A stretch of 64,000 bases of DNA from Sphingobacterium sp. CZ-2 (GTDB taxonomy: Bacteria; Bacteroidota; Bacteroidia; Sphingobacteriales; Sphingobacteriaceae). Positions 42,922 to 52,192 of the stretch are shown piece by piece; position 1 is the first letter of the stretch, and each line of letters begins with the position of its first letter. Made by a program: the position numbers and the translations under genes. The notes under the pieces are model-generated. The model had not been told where the DNA came from. It searched no databases and was given only the letters and a program-made list of their open reading frames with translations. Where the stretch lies: contig NZ_CP038159.1 of the NCBI RefSeq assembly GCF_004526235.1, positions 2,232,001 through 2,296,000 of the forward strand. The letters run 5' to 3'.

Positions 42922-45423
42922 CTATTGATTTGAATTGTCCCGCCGTTGCATTGCGATATGCTTAATAGCGAGTTCTACGTTACCATCGAGTTCCGCAGCA
43001 AGCTGCATCACTTCCATCTTTTCGGTTTCCTCTGTGGTGTAGGCGAGGTATTCCTCCAAACTAACTTCGGTGGCATAGACTGCCGAGTGCGTACCACCTA
43101 AACCAATCCAAACCTCTTTGTACAAGCGGCTTGCATCGTTGTTCATATTGATGGAAAGTACCTGACCTTTTTCTTTGTCGGTAAGCCCCAACATTGCCTG
43201 TATATCATCAAACTTGTTCATATACTTGCGTTGGTCTAAAAGGATTTTACAGTCGGAGTTATTGATGATACTTTCTTTCACAATGGGCGACTGGATGATA
43301 TCATCGACCTCCTGTGTTACGACAATGGCTTCTCCGAAAAACTTACGCACGGTTTTGAACAAATACTTGATGTATTCTGCCATTCCCTCTTTTGCAATCG
43401 CTTTCCAAGCCTCTTCAATCAGGATAAGTTTGCGAATACCTTTCAGTCGGCGCATTTTGTTAATGAACACCTCCATAATGATAATCGTGACTATGGGAAA
43501 GAGGATTTTGTGGTCTTTTATCGCATCAATTTCAAACACGATAAAGCGTTTGGAAAGAAGGTCTAACTGCTTATCGGAGTTGAGCAAATAATCGTATTCT
43601 CCTCCTTTGTAATAGGGTTCGAGAACATTCAGGAAATTGGCAATGTCAAAATCTTTTTCCCTGACTTGTTTCTCCTCCAATACTTTGCGGTAGTCGTCTT
43701 TTACATACTCATAGAAGCCGTTAAATGACGGATAAGTATCATCTTGTTTGATACGTTCGATGTAACCGGAAACAGCATTGGACAATGCTACTTCTTCCGA
43801 CCTTGTCGGCGGTTCATCGTCCCGTTTCCAAAGAGTGAGTATCAGAGTTTTGATACTTTCCCGCTTTTCGATGTCGAACACGCCGTCATCGGTATAAAAG
43901 GGATTGAACGCAATCGGGTTATCTTCGGTGTACGTGAAGTAAACACCGTCTTCGCCTTTGGTTTTTCCTTTGATGAGTTCGCATAATCCCTGATAACTGT
44001 TACCCGTATCTACGAGTAGAACGTGAGCACCCTGTTCGTGATATTGGCGTACCATATGGTTAGTGAAGAAAGATTTTCCCGAACCTGACGGACCAAGTAT
44101 GAACTTGTTTCTGTTCGTGATAATCCCACGTTTCATCGGCAAATCGGAAATATCCAAATGGATTGGTTTTCCTGTAAGCCTGTCCGCCATTTTGATACCG
44201 AACGGAGAGGGCGAATTGTGGTAATTCGTTTCTTCTGCAAAGAAGCACAAGGCAGGTTCTATAAACGTATAGAAACTTTCCTCACTCGGAAAATCGCCAG
44301 CATTGCCTGGCATTGCAGCCCAATACAATGTGGCAACGTCTGTCGTGTTGTGGCGGGGCTTACACTCCATTAGTGCCAACGCACTACCGCAATCGTTCTT
44401 TAGCTGTTTGAGTTCCGCAGGGTCTTCCGACCAAGCCATAATATTGAAGTGTGCTCTTACAGAAGATAGCCCGAAGCTGTGTGCTTCGTTCAGATACTTC
44501 TCAATCCACTCCTTATTGATTTGGTTCGCCCGACTATAACGGGCTAAAGAGTGCATATTACGGGCAGATTTCTCAAACTTTTGCAGGTTGTCCTCGCTGT
44601 TATCCAAGAATAGGTACTGATTGTAAATGTGGTTACAGCTCAATAACAACCCTACGGGTGCAGCAAACGACAAACGGCAGTCGCTCCGGTCGGTAGATAG
44701 CTTTTCAAAGCGGGTATCAGCCGAAACAGTTGCAGGCAGGTCGTCCGTATCGGACAAGGTGTGCAAAGACAGCCTTTTGTTGCCGATACGCACTTCTTCC
44801 GCTCCTAATGCGATGTCCTGCATTGGTGTTCCGGCTTCTCTCGAAAGTGTAAGGTATTGTTCCAGCAATCCCTGTTTTTCGTCTGTTCCGATGATGTCGT
44901 CTTCGGTCAAACGTCGCAGGTTTACAAAACCGCTATCATTCACGATACGTTCAAACTGTGCGACCGCTTCCATAAATTGATGTATCGTTTCCTTATTGAT
45001 TTCCTTTGGAATAAGCGTACCCTTGCAAAGCGAACTGAAATTGCTTTGCATACGCATTCTGTTCTTGGTCGTTTTTGTCAGGAACAGGTAGCAATAATGG
45101 TTCAGGAATGGTCGTTCGTTGAAATGCCGTTGATAGCTTTTGGAAAGAAAACTCTGGTCTTCCTGTGCCAAATCGGGAGTGTAGCTTTCTTTGATATACC
45201 AATCTTGCTTGTGAATGACTGTAAAATCGGGTAATGTCTTAATCGCCTTATGCCAGGCGGAGTGAATAGCTTCGTATTCAGCCGATGCTACCGTAAACAG
45301 CTCAGGCAATCGTACTTCAAAACAGGCGGTTATGTCCGCATCTTTGGACAGGATACAGTTGTTTTCTACTGCCAAGAGTGGAAACTTATGTTCCAATGTG
45401 GTTGTTTTGGCTACATTTCTCAT
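42922..45423 (-). CDS. traG: Conjugation system ATPase TraG (VirB4-like)
   Basis: 833 residues. Walker A is GPSGSGKSFFTN (around residue 445), Walker B LRKLILIEEAWKAIAKEG, and a late conserved VVTQEVDDIIQSPIVKE region marks VirB4 ATPases. It powers assembly of the mating channel at the inner membrane. Its ATG overlaps the traF stop (ATGA at 45420-45423), as in many such operons. Length is typical and no break is seen. Confidence 0.95.
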   Translation of the reverse strand: MRNVAKTTTLEHKFPLLAVENNCILSKDADITACFEVRLPELFTVASAEYEAIHSAWHKAIKTLPDFTVIHKQDWYIKESYTPDLAQEDQSFLSKSYQRHFNERPFLNHYCYLFLTKTTKNRMRMQSNFSSLCKGTLIPKEINKETIHQFMEAVAQFERIVNDSGFVNLRRLTEDDIIGTDEKQGLLEQYLTLSREAGTPMQDIALGAEEVRIGNKRLSLHTLSDTDDLPATVSADTRFEKLSTDRSDCRLSFAAPVGLLLSCNHIYNQYLFLDNSEDNLQKFEKSARNMHSLARYSRANQINKEWIEKYLNEAHSFGLSSVRAHFNIMAWSEDPAELKQLKNDCGSALALMECKPRHNTTDVATLYWAAMPGNAGDFPSEESFYTFIEPALCFFAEETNYHNSPSPFGIKMADRLTGKPIHLDISDLPMKRGIITNRNKFILGPSGSGKSFFTNHMVRQYHEQGAHVLLVDTGNSYQGLCELIKGKTKGEDGVYFTYTEDNPIAFNPFYTDDGVFDIEKRESIKTLILTLWKRDDEPPTRSEEVALSNAVSGYIERIKQDDTYPSFNGFYEYVKDDYRKVLEEKQVREKDFDIANFLNVLEPYYKGGEYDYLLNSDKQLDLLSKRFIVFEIDAIKDHKILFPIVTIIIMEVFINKMRRLKGIRKLILIEEAWKAIAKEGMAEYIKYLFKTVRKFFGEAIVVTQEVDDIIQSPIVKESIINNSDCKILLDQRKYMNKFDDIQAMLGLTDKEKGQVLSINMNNDASRLYKEVWIGLGGTHSAVYATEVSLEEYLAYTTEETEKMEVMQLAAELDGNVELAIKHIAMQRRDNSNQ

Positions 45424-45752
45424 ACGGCTTTCGGTTTAGGAGTGAATTTTAAATACCTGCGTACAGGCTTACGACAAATAATGTAGCGAGGGTGTCGTTT
45501 TCTCGCACCTACTTTCATTAGTCCGTGTTCTCTGTACTTTCGGTTCAGCGAAAAGGTCTGCCATACAATGAGCGAAGCACCGCCAGCTCCGAGAAACAGG
45601 CAGACGTAATTACTTACGCCAGCCATATACAATATCATCACGAAGATGAGCGTACCGAGCAGACCACCAGCGAATATGAACAGGTATTGGGCTTTCAGCC
45701 CTTTAAATTCCACTGTCCTGCCAATGCCTTTGTTAATGTTATAACTGTTCAT
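45420..45752 (-). CDS. traF: Conjugative transfer protein TraF (DUF4133)
   Basis: 110 residues from ATG 45752 (MNSYNINKGIGRTVEFKGLKAQYLFIFAGG); the frame is open to 45827, but the extra codons overlap the end of traE. Two membrane helices (YLFIFAGGLLGTLIFVMILYMAG, YVCLFLGAGGASLIVWQTFSL) and a basic tail (HPRYIICRKPVRRYLKF). It corresponds to the VirB3-like TraF beside the VirB4-like TraG, with which its stop overlaps. Confidence 0.9.
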   Translation of the reverse strand: MNSYNINKGIGRTVEFKGLKAQYLFIFAGGLLGTLIFVMILYMAGVSNYVCLFLGAGGASLIVWQTFSLNRKYREHGLMKVGARKRHPRYIICRKPVRRYLKFTPKPKAV

Positions 45753-45763
45753 AAGGCAGAGGT

Positions 45764-46069
45764 TTACAGGAAGAATGAACGCAGGATAGTAGCCGCAACA
45801 ATCAGGAAGATACACGCACCGAACCACGAAGCCGCCGTCTTCGATGTGTCGGGGTCGCCCGAGCTGAATTTGTTGTACACCTTAACACCTCCGATTAAGC
45901 CGACAACCGCCCCAATCGCATAAATGAGTTGGGTGGCAGGGTCGAAATAAGACGTTACCATTTGGGTAGCCTCGTTGATACCTGCCGACCCGTTTCCCTG
46001 TGCGAACGCACCCATTCCTGACAGCATTGCTACGGCTGCCAGCAAAACTTTTTTACTTTGTTTTTTCAT
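45764..46069 (-). CDS. traE: Conjugative transfer protein TraE (DUF4134, VirB2-like)
   Basis: 101 residues with a signal peptide (VLLAAVAMLSGMGAFAQ) and two hydrophobic helices (ATQLIYAIGAVVGLIGGVKVYNKF, WFGACIFLIVAATILRSFF). This is the pilin-like TraE/VirB2 plan. It is the first gene of the block traE to traQ; a divergent metal operon now occupies the space between it and traD. Confidence 0.9.
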   Translation of the reverse strand: MKKQSKKVLLAAVAMLSGMGAFAQGNGSAGINEATQMVTSYFDPATQLIYAIGAVVGLIGGVKVYNKFSSGDPDTSKTAASWFGACIFLIVAATILRSFFL

Positions 46070-46220
46070 AATTGAAACACATTAATTTGTTACTGTTATC
46101 CCGCACCTTGCGGACTTTCGGGACAAAGGTGTTTTAGAAATCAAGGCGTGATAACAAAGTGGCAGTGAGAGGAATTGTTTGGCTGTGGGTGGCTGAATTG
46201 CTAAAGAAAATAGAGAGGTG

Positions 46221-46253
46221 TTGACAGGAAGAGAGAGGTTTTTACTATCTTCG
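46221..46253 (+). promoter_or_regulatory. Candidate promoter of the DUF6660/TonB receptor operon
   Basis: TTGA at 46221-46224 and TATCTTCG at 46246-46253 (one change from TAnnTTTG) are 21 bases apart. The ATG of the first gene is at 46258, only four bases on, so the message would be nearly leaderless. It sits in the gap divergent from traE. Confidence 0.5.
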
Positions 46254-46257
46254 TAAA

Positions 46258-46569
46258 ATGAAATCCTTGTCGTACATATTAGCATTAATGGTTTTGGTCT
46301 TATCGACCTTGCCAAGCTTTATGGAAGATAAATGTTTTGACCTAGTGAATCAAACAACAAATAGTCAAGAACAAGATAGCGACGATTGCGGTATGGAATG
46401 TTGCTCGCCTTTTTCTAAATGCAATACCTGTACTGGATTTGTAATTACTTCCTTTTATGCTTTAACATCCAATTATGTCCAACAACCTAAAAAGAAATTA
46501 GGTGTAATAACAGCGTCAGCTGTTTCAGACTTCCTCTCTTCCATTTGGCAACCCCCTAAGATTAATTAA
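46258..46569 (+). CDS. DUF6660-type small Cys-rich exported protein
   Basis: 103 residues with an N-terminal hydrophobic signal (MKSLSYILALMVLVLSTLPSF), a Cys-rich centre (DDCGMECCSPFSKCNTCTGF) and the ending SIWQPPKIN. The protein at 57595-57930 has the same plan and the same final IWQPPKIN. Such proteins precede metal transport genes in Bacteroidota (family name from memory); the cysteines suggest metal binding in the envelope. It is first in a plus-strand operon with a TonB receptor and a cation transporter, inserted between the minus-strand traD and traE genes. Confidence 0.75.
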   Translation: MKSLSYILALMVLVLSTLPSFMEDKCFDLVNQTTNSQEQDSDDCGMECCSPFSKCNTCTGFVITSFYALTSNYVQQPKKKLGVITASAVSDFLSSIWQPPKIN

Positions 46570-46656
46570 TGTTTTTAGTGTCTTCGGCACAATAACAGAT
46601 TACGGTGCTACAAACCGTCAATTCTCATTTTTCAAACATTAATGTTTTTTTATACA

Positions 46657-48828
46657 ATGAAAAAAATAGTCTTTGTGTCATTTTTTATGACACTAAATCT
46701 CTGTGTATTTGCACAAAACATTTTAAATGCTGTTATTAGAAACAGTGAAAACAAAAATCTTTTGATTGGAGTGACAGCATCTATAAAAGGAACCTCGCTT
46801 GCCGCTACATCAAACGAAAACGGTCTCATCATAATAGAAAATATTCCTGATGGGATACAGGAAATACATTTTAGCTATATCGGTTTTAACGACTATATAG
46901 ATACATTGGAATTTCCATTAGCTGACAACAGTCCTATTGAAATCTTACTCAAAGAAAGTTCAGAGGAGTTAGAGGAAGTTGTCATTTCATCCACAAGAAG
47001 CACAAGGAGTATACAAAATATCCCTACCCGTATTGAATTTATTGGAAGTGAAGAACTGGGCGAAAAAGGGAACATGAAACCGGGAGATATTCGTATGCTT
47101 TTAGCGGAAAGCACAGGTATTCACGTACAAACCACTTCGCCTACCAGTGCCAATGCAAGTATTCGTATTCAGGGACTTGATGGAAGATATACACAAATCC
47201 TGAAAGACGGTTTCCCCATTTATTCAGGTGCTTCAAGTGGATTGGGTTTGTTACAGATACCACCACTTGACCTCAAACAAGTAGAAGTCATCAAAGGCTC
47301 TACATCTACACTATATGGAGGCGGATCAATAGCTGGACTGGTCAATCTGATTTCCAAAACGCCGACCTATGAGAGAGATTTAGGTTTTCACCTCAATGGA
47401 ACATCCGGCAGGGGTTTGGATATAAACGGCTTTTATGGACAAAGGTTTAATAAAATTGGAACAACTATATTTGCTTCCCATAACCGTAACGCAGCTTATG
47501 ATCCTGCTAAGAACGGACTATCCGCTATTCCACAATTCGAACGCTATGTACTGAATCCGAAGCTCTTCGTTTATTTCAATGAAAAGACGAAACTGAACTT
47601 CGGTATCAACACAACGATCGAGAGCCGTTTGGGAGGTGATATGCTTTACATCAAAGGAAATGGAGATAATACAAACCAATATTTTGAGGAAAATAAAACA
47701 CAACGCTATTCCACACAATTTATTTTCGACCATATCATCAATGAAAACAGTACTGTTCAAGTCAAAAATAGTGTAAGTTATTTTAACCGAAATACTACCA
47801 TTCCAAACTATAAGTTTGAGGGAACACAAACAGCAAGTTTTACCGAAGCCAACTACACCAACAGTACTGAAAAATCGGAATGGGTCACAGGTATTAATAT
47901 TTGGACGGATAATTTCAAAGAAAAGCAGATTATGGCATCTCCGTTGAGAGATTATAATCAGACTACATTCGGTGCTTTTGTACAAAATTCTTTTAATGCT
48001 ACGGATTGGTTTCAATTGGAAACAGGTTTTAGAACGGATTATGTTGTGGATTATGGGGTGGTATTCTTACCGAGAGTTTCGGCTCTATTCCACATTGCCG
48101 AGGGCTTAACTTCACGAGTTGGTGGTGGATTTGGCTATAAAACACCTACCATTTTTACGGAAGAAAGCGAACGCCTACAATATCAAAATGTAATGCCCAT
48201 TGACGACAAGACCAATAAATTGGAAAAAAGTTATGGAGCAAATGCAGACATCAATTACCGCACCTACATTGGGGAAGATTGGTCATTTAGCATAAATCAA
48301 TTGTTCTTTTACACCTATTTGGATAATCCCTTGTTACTTGAAAACTCCTCGGCAAATCTGTATCAGTTTGTTAATTCTCCTGGCTACATCCATACCAAAG
48401 GAACAGAAACCAATATTAAAATTGGTTATGATGACCTGAAATTGTTTTTGGGTTATACCTATACAGATGCCCGATTACACCATAATGGAACGACTGTAGA
48501 AAGCCCTTTAACACCAAAACACCGCATTAATTCCATCCTGATGTATGAAATAGAAGACAAATGGAAAATTGGTCTGGAAGCCTATTATTTCAGTCGCCAA
48601 AAACTGAATAATGGAACTACGGGCAAAGATTACTTTATTACTGGATTTATGGCTGAAAAGATTTGGGAAAGATTTTCTCTGTACATCAACTTTGAAAACT
48701 TCCTCGACACCCGACAAACACGCTTTGACAGCATTTATACAGGAACAATAACCAATCCAGTTTTTAAAGACAATTATGCACCTTTGGACGGATTTGTGAT
48801 TAACGGAGGAATAAAATTTAAGCTTTAA
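46657..48828 (+). CDS. TonB-dependent outer-membrane receptor
   Basis: 723 residues from ATG 46657 (MKKIVFVSFFMTLNLCVFAQN); ATG 46642 is in frame but adds no better signal. A carboxypeptidase-like beta domain (LNAVIRNSENKNLLIGVTASIKGTSLAATSNENGL) is followed by a plug domain (IRMLLAESTGIHVQTTSPTSANASIRIQGLDGRYTQILKDGFPIYSG, VEVIKGSTSTLYGGGSIAGLVNLISK) and a 22-strand-type barrel ending GFVINGGIKFKL. It imports a ligand across the outer membrane using TonB energy. Neighbours (DUF6660, HMA-CDF) point to a metal or metal chelate, but the ligand cannot be read from sequence. Confidence 0.93.
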   Translation: MKKIVFVSFFMTLNLCVFAQNILNAVIRNSENKNLLIGVTASIKGTSLAATSNENGLIIIENIPDGIQEIHFSYIGFNDYIDTLEFPLADNSPIEILLKESSEELEEVVISSTRSTRSIQNIPTRIEFIGSEELGEKGNMKPGDIRMLLAESTGIHVQTTSPTSANASIRIQGLDGRYTQILKDGFPIYSGASSGLGLLQIPPLDLKQVEVIKGSTSTLYGGGSIAGLVNLISKTPTYERDLGFHLNGTSGRGLDINGFYGQRFNKIGTTIFASHNRNAAYDPAKNGLSAIPQFERYVLNPKLFVYFNEKTKLNFGINTTIESRLGGDMLYIKGNGDNTNQYFEENKTQRYSTQFIFDHIINENSTVQVKNSVSYFNRNTTIPNYKFEGTQTASFTEANYTNSTEKSEWVTGINIWTDNFKEKQIMASPLRDYNQTTFGAFVQNSFNATDWFQLETGFRTDYVVDYGVVFLPRVSALFHIAEGLTSRVGGGFGYKTPTIFTEESERLQYQNVMPIDDKTNKLEKSYGANADINYRTYIGEDWSFSINQLFFYTYLDNPLLLENSSANLYQFVNSPGYIHTKGTETNIKIGYDDLKLFLGYTYTDARLHHNGTTVESPLTPKHRINSILMYEIEDKWKIGLEAYYFSRQKLNNGTTGKDYFITGFMAEKIWERFSLYINFENFLDTRQTRFDSIYTGTITNPVFKDNYAPLDGFVINGGIKFKL

Positions 48829-48833
48829 AATAA

Positions 48834-49628
48834 ATGGAAAAAACCATATTCAATATAACTAAAATGGATTGCCCAAGCGAGGAGCAATTAATCCGTATGA
48901 AACTGCAAGACTTTGATACGGTAAAAGGATTGGAATTCGATATAGCCAATAGAAAATTAGACGTTTATCACGATGGAAACCCAGAGCCAATTTTTTTGGC
49001 TCTGGGAACACTGAATCTAAATACGACATTGGTTTCAACCGAAAAAAGTAATTTCGTTGTTGAAACAGATACAAGCAACAAGCAACGGAAATTACTTTGG
49101 ATCGTATTGATTATCAACTTCCTGTTCTTTGGATTGGAAATGTTATTCGGTGTTTTTTCAGGCTCAATGGGGTTGGTAGCCGATAGTTTGGATATGCTTG
49201 CCGACAGTGTCGTTTACGCATTGGCATTAATCGCCGTGGGTGGAACAATCGCTTTAAAAAACAACATCGCCAGATTTGCAGGATACTTCCAAGTCTTACT
49301 GGCTATTATAGGTTTCGTTGAAGTAATCAGACGTTGTATGGGAATTGAAGCTATGCCCGATTTCAAGACAATGATTGTCGTTTCAGTTTTAGCATTGATT
49401 GCAAACGTATTTTGCCTTTATCTTTTACAAAAGAACAAAAGTAAAGAAGCGCATATGCAGGCTTCGATGATATTCACATCAAATGATGTCATTATCAATT
49501 CGGGAGTTATTGTTGCTGGTCTTTTAGTTAATTGGCTCAATTCAAGTTATCCAGATTTGATTATTGGAGCTATTGTATTTGTAATTGTAGCAAGAGGGGC
49601 TTACAGAATATTGAAGTTGGCAAAGTAA
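48834..49628 (+). CDS. HMA-like domain fused to a CDF-type cation transporter
   Basis: 264 residues. Residues 1-75 resemble a heavy-metal-associated ferredoxin-like fold (IFNITKMDCPSEEQLIRMKLQDFDTVKGLEFDIANRKLDVYH) but with only one cysteine (MDCPSEE) where CxxC is usual. About 85-264 form six membrane helices of the CDF fold: SGSMGLVADSLDMLADSVVYAL (helix 2) and HMQASMIFTSNDVIINSGVIVAGLL (helix 5). The usual HxxxD/DxxxD metal sites appear as DMLAD and NDVIIN. There is no long C-terminal CDF domain. It lies 5 bases after the TonB receptor and is co-transcribed. Substrate unknown. Confidence 0.8.
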   Translation: MEKTIFNITKMDCPSEEQLIRMKLQDFDTVKGLEFDIANRKLDVYHDGNPEPIFLALGTLNLNTTLVSTEKSNFVVETDTSNKQRKLLWIVLIINFLFFGLEMLFGVFSGSMGLVADSLDMLADSVVYALALIAVGGTIALKNNIARFAGYFQVLLAIIGFVEVIRRCMGIEAMPDFKTMIVVSVLALIANVFCLYLLQKNKSKEAHMQASMIFTSNDVIINSGVIVAGLLVNWLNSSYPDLIIGAIVFVIVARGAYRILKLAK

Positions 49629-49641
49629 ATGTAAAAATAAG

Positions 49642-49672
49642 TTGAGCCTGAAATTTAGTTTTTCAGGCTCAA
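49642..49672. terminator. Bidirectional terminator between CDF gene and traD
   Basis: TTGAGCCTGAAA (49642-49653) pairs with TTTCAGGCTCAA (49661-49672), a 12-bp perfect stem with a 7-base loop, between converging genes. Confidence 0.88.
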
Positions 49673-49688
49673 TTAAAATAATTCCGTT

Positions 49689-50324
49689 TCAGACAAACTC
49701 CCCAATATCAAAATCATCTAAATCATTGTTCCGCAAAGTGGAAGAACTGATTTCCGTTTCAGATGAGAGTGAGCTATCCAATAGCTTGGCAATTTTACTG
49801 GATGCACCCGCTATAGAATTTTCCAGCAGACTAAATAATTCGGTTCCCTGTATTTTCTGAACGATTGCTATCGCTGTTTCCTTTTGAGATGACTCCAGTT
49901 TTTCTTGCTGAAGCAACATCCCCACGGAGCTTAGTTCTTCAAAGGTAACCCCTTGGGCAAAACCATTATCGCCACCAGATATTCCGTACCTGTTCCATTC
50001 TTCTTCCTCTTCTTCAAAATCAGGTTGATTGCTAAAAACTTCATCCAGCTCTTCCTGCGGAATCTGAATACTCCTGTTTTCATTTTCGTCGTATTCAATG
50101 TCTAAATTATCGGGATTTACCTCTGGTTCCTCAATCTGGCGTTCATTGGCAGTGTTTGGCACTGAAAGGCGTTCTACGGGTTTGGGCTGTCCCATAATAT
50201 CGGGCAGATCCGGATTGACTTTCTTTTGCGGAGGTTTTTGTTTTGACCTTTTCTTAATGATAATCTTATCCTGCAAAAGCAGGACAATGACGATCAGCAG
50301 GCATATTACTATTACAATTTCCAT
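49689..50324 (-). CDS. traD: Conjugative transfer protein TraD
   Basis: 211 residues with an N-terminal membrane helix (MEIVIVICLLIVIVLLLQDKIII), a basic Lys/Pro stretch, a long acidic middle (EEEEEEWNRYGISGGDN) and a C-terminal helical part (VTFEELSSVGMLLQQEKLESSQKETAIAIVQKI, NSIAGASSKIAKLLDSSL). It fits TraD of Bacteroidota conjugative transposons by position in the traA-C-D block and by that conserved C-terminal region. Exact role unknown. It starts 2 bases after the DUF3408 gene stop. Confidence 0.82.
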   Translation of the reverse strand: MEIVIVICLLIVIVLLLQDKIIIKKRSKQKPPQKKVNPDLPDIMGQPKPVERLSVPNTANERQIEEPEVNPDNLDIEYDENENRSIQIPQEELDEVFSNQPDFEEEEEEWNRYGISGGDNGFAQGVTFEELSSVGMLLQQEKLESSQKETAIAIVQKIQGTELFSLLENSIAGASSKIAKLLDSSLSSETEISSSTLRNNDLDDFDIGEFV

Positions 50325-50326
50325 AA

Positions 50327-50725
50327 CTATAAAATTGGTTTAAAACGTTCGTTGAAATAATCTGTAATATCGTCCCCGTACTCTCTAAAATGGTGTTCAA
50401 GAATGTTGTCGATATAAGAATAGAGTGTAGTCTTTTCTTCTCTTGTTAATTGTACTATACGTAACAACCTTTCGTGATATTCTGGACGAATGTAAACGAC
50501 CTTTCCGTTTCGACCTGAAGGAAAACGATTGACCAGAAATGTCTCCTCATAATCCACCTTCTTTAGGGAGCTATTGCGGGCTTTTGGTTTTGTTTCCTTC
50601 TGTATTTTCTGTTGTTGAATAACTTCGGGTATAGTAACAGATTGATTACCACTCATGATATTCATGATTAATTCTTCATCAACATCGGGCTTATCAAAAT
50701 CTTTTCTTCTCTTATCTGTTGACAT
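50327..50725 (-). CDS. traC: DUF3408 conjugation protein (TraB/TraC)
   Basis: 132 residues: a charged N-terminus (MSTDKRRKDFDKPDVDEEL), a basic linker, and the DUF3408 domain (KVVYIRPEYHERLLRIVQLTREEKTTLYSYIDNILEHHFREYGDDI), a ribbon-helix-helix-like fold expected to bind DNA or act in partition-like functions. It lies between parA and traD with small gaps (11 and 2 bases). Confidence 0.87.
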   Translation of the reverse strand: MSTDKRRKDFDKPDVDEELIMNIMSGNQSVTIPEVIQQQKIQKETKPKARNSSLKKVDYEETFLVNRFPSGRNGKVVYIRPEYHERLLRIVQLTREEKTTLYSYIDNILEHHFREYGDDITDYFNERFKPIL

Positions 50726-50736
50726 ACTTAACTATT

Positions 50737-51504
50737 TTAGAGATTAACAATTTTTAAAAATTCTTCAATAAATAAATCCAGTCTCGTTACTTTCATTAGT
50801 TGAGGTTCGGCAGGTAACAGACTTGACCGAAATACACTGTTCGGTGTATCGTCCGTCTCTTTTCTGAAACGTTTACTATCCATTATCCGAGAATTCATCA
50901 CAGATAAATCGAGTTCGTTAATAACGCTTTGATAAGCCTCGTATATTCCTGTTTTCTCTCGACCATCTACCTGATTCCAAAACATCCACATTTTCTGATC
51001 TTCATTACTCTCCTCCGTTTCGGGCAAGCCAAGGAATGCTTTAGTAAAGCTCAGTGTACTTTCCATAACTAGACGGTCAGCACTAATTGGAGAAAAAATA
51101 AAATCCATTGTTCTTAAGGTCGTGAGCACACCTTTTGTATTAGCTGTTCCGGGAAGATCAAAAAAAGTTATATCAGGCTCTATTGCAGATTGATTTACGT
51201 ATTCTAAAGCCTTTGACAAGGCATCCTCCGGTTTACAACTGATAATCGGATATGCTTTTTTATTGATACTTTGATACAACTTCATTGCAGCTCTTTTGTG
51301 GTAATCATTCTGCATAATAGTTTTCAAATCCCTTTCCCTCATATTGGCTAAGCTGTGTTGTGGGAAATCACAATCCATTACAAGGACATTAAAAGCTAAA
51401 CGATAATGCAATACACTTGAAAGTAATGCGGTCATAGTAGATTTTCCAACACCGCCTTTAGGCGTTGAAAAACTAATTTTTAAAGTTTTCTTTTTTGTTT
51501 CCAT
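50737..51504 (-). CDS. traA: ParA-family ATPase (TraA)
   Basis: 255 residues with the deviant Walker A KGGVGKST (16-23), ITFFDLPGTAN (switch II/Walker B) and RMFW-type C-terminal region (MWMFWNQVDGREKTGIYEAYQSVI). In Bacteroidota conjugative transposons this protein heads the tra block as TraA and probably supports element maintenance or DNA positioning. It is divergent from mobA across a 688-base gap holding the candidate oriT. Confidence 0.9.
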   Translation of the reverse strand: METKKKTLKISFSTPKGGVGKSTMTALLSSVLHYRLAFNVLVMDCDFPQHSLANMRERDLKTIMQNDYHKRAAMKLYQSINKKAYPIISCKPEDALSKALEYVNQSAIEPDITFFDLPGTANTKGVLTTLRTMDFIFSPISADRLVMESTLSFTKAFLGLPETEESNEDQKMWMFWNQVDGREKTGIYEAYQSVINELDLSVMNSRIMDSKRFRKETDDTPNSVFRSSLLPAEPQLMKVTRLDLFIEEFLKIVNL

Positions 51505-51998
51505 TATTTAAAGATTTATTGTTACACATTTTATTTGTTTGGCAGGTTTGAATATTGGTTTATTTAAATAGTACCTATTTCCTATATGCCTGTATTCCCC
51601 TTTTGGAAATTTTCTTGATTGTTATTTGCTTTTATTACCGCTTGGTGGGTAATCATTTTTAGCAACTGGAAAACCTTACAACTTGTAAATTGCTTTACCG
51701 CTTTTATGCTTTTACAGTTTTATGTTTTTAAAATCCTATGCTTTTATTCCAAAATTTCTGTACTAAAACCCAATTTATTTTTTATCCTCATTACATTTTT
51801 TATTACCTGCACTAAAACTATACGGCAAATAAAGCGATTGAATCGGCTCGTTATTGATGGGTGGTAGTCTTTGGCACCCAAAGGCAGTGTTTGGCTATGT
51901 GTCTGATTGTGATGCTCTCATAAGTAGTGTCTTACTTTGTATATAGAATTTTATTAACAGATTTATGCAAAGGCATCTTGAGGAACTGGACAAAAGCA

Positions 51999-52142
51999 GA
52001 ACGGCATCAAGCCGTTTATCCCTGCTACATTTAATCCGTCCCGAAGGGCGGATTTTTGTGTTCACCAGAACACGGCAAGTTGTGTTTTGAGCATCTCGAA
52101 AAGATTTCCGATGCTCAAAACAACTTGCCCTGCCGGGGGCAG
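51999..52142. other. Candidate origin of transfer (oriT) region
   Basis: The traA-mobA gap (51505-52192) holds dense dyads: AACGGC/GCCGTT near 51999, ATCCGTCCC/GGGCGGAT (52034-52053), a large hairpin pairing 52074-52095 with 52110-52129 (20 pairs, two-base bulge, 14-base loop; core GTTTTGAGCATC/GATGCTCAAAAC), then CTGCC/GGCAG (52130-52142). Position next to the relaxase genes and this dyad density fit an oriT, but the nick site cannot be named. The left part, 51505-51870, is AT-rich low-complexity sequence with no supported gene. Confidence 0.6.
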
Positions 52143-52192
52143 AAAACGTCCTCCGAAGTCGGCGTTTTGTATGAATTAAAAATGGATTAGTG

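Noticed and set aside
51619-51867. 82-residue hydrophobic plus-strand frame before mobA
   Set aside because: The DNA is AT-rich low-complexity sequence with repeated TATGCTTTTA-like stretches; no signal for translation and no family resemblance.
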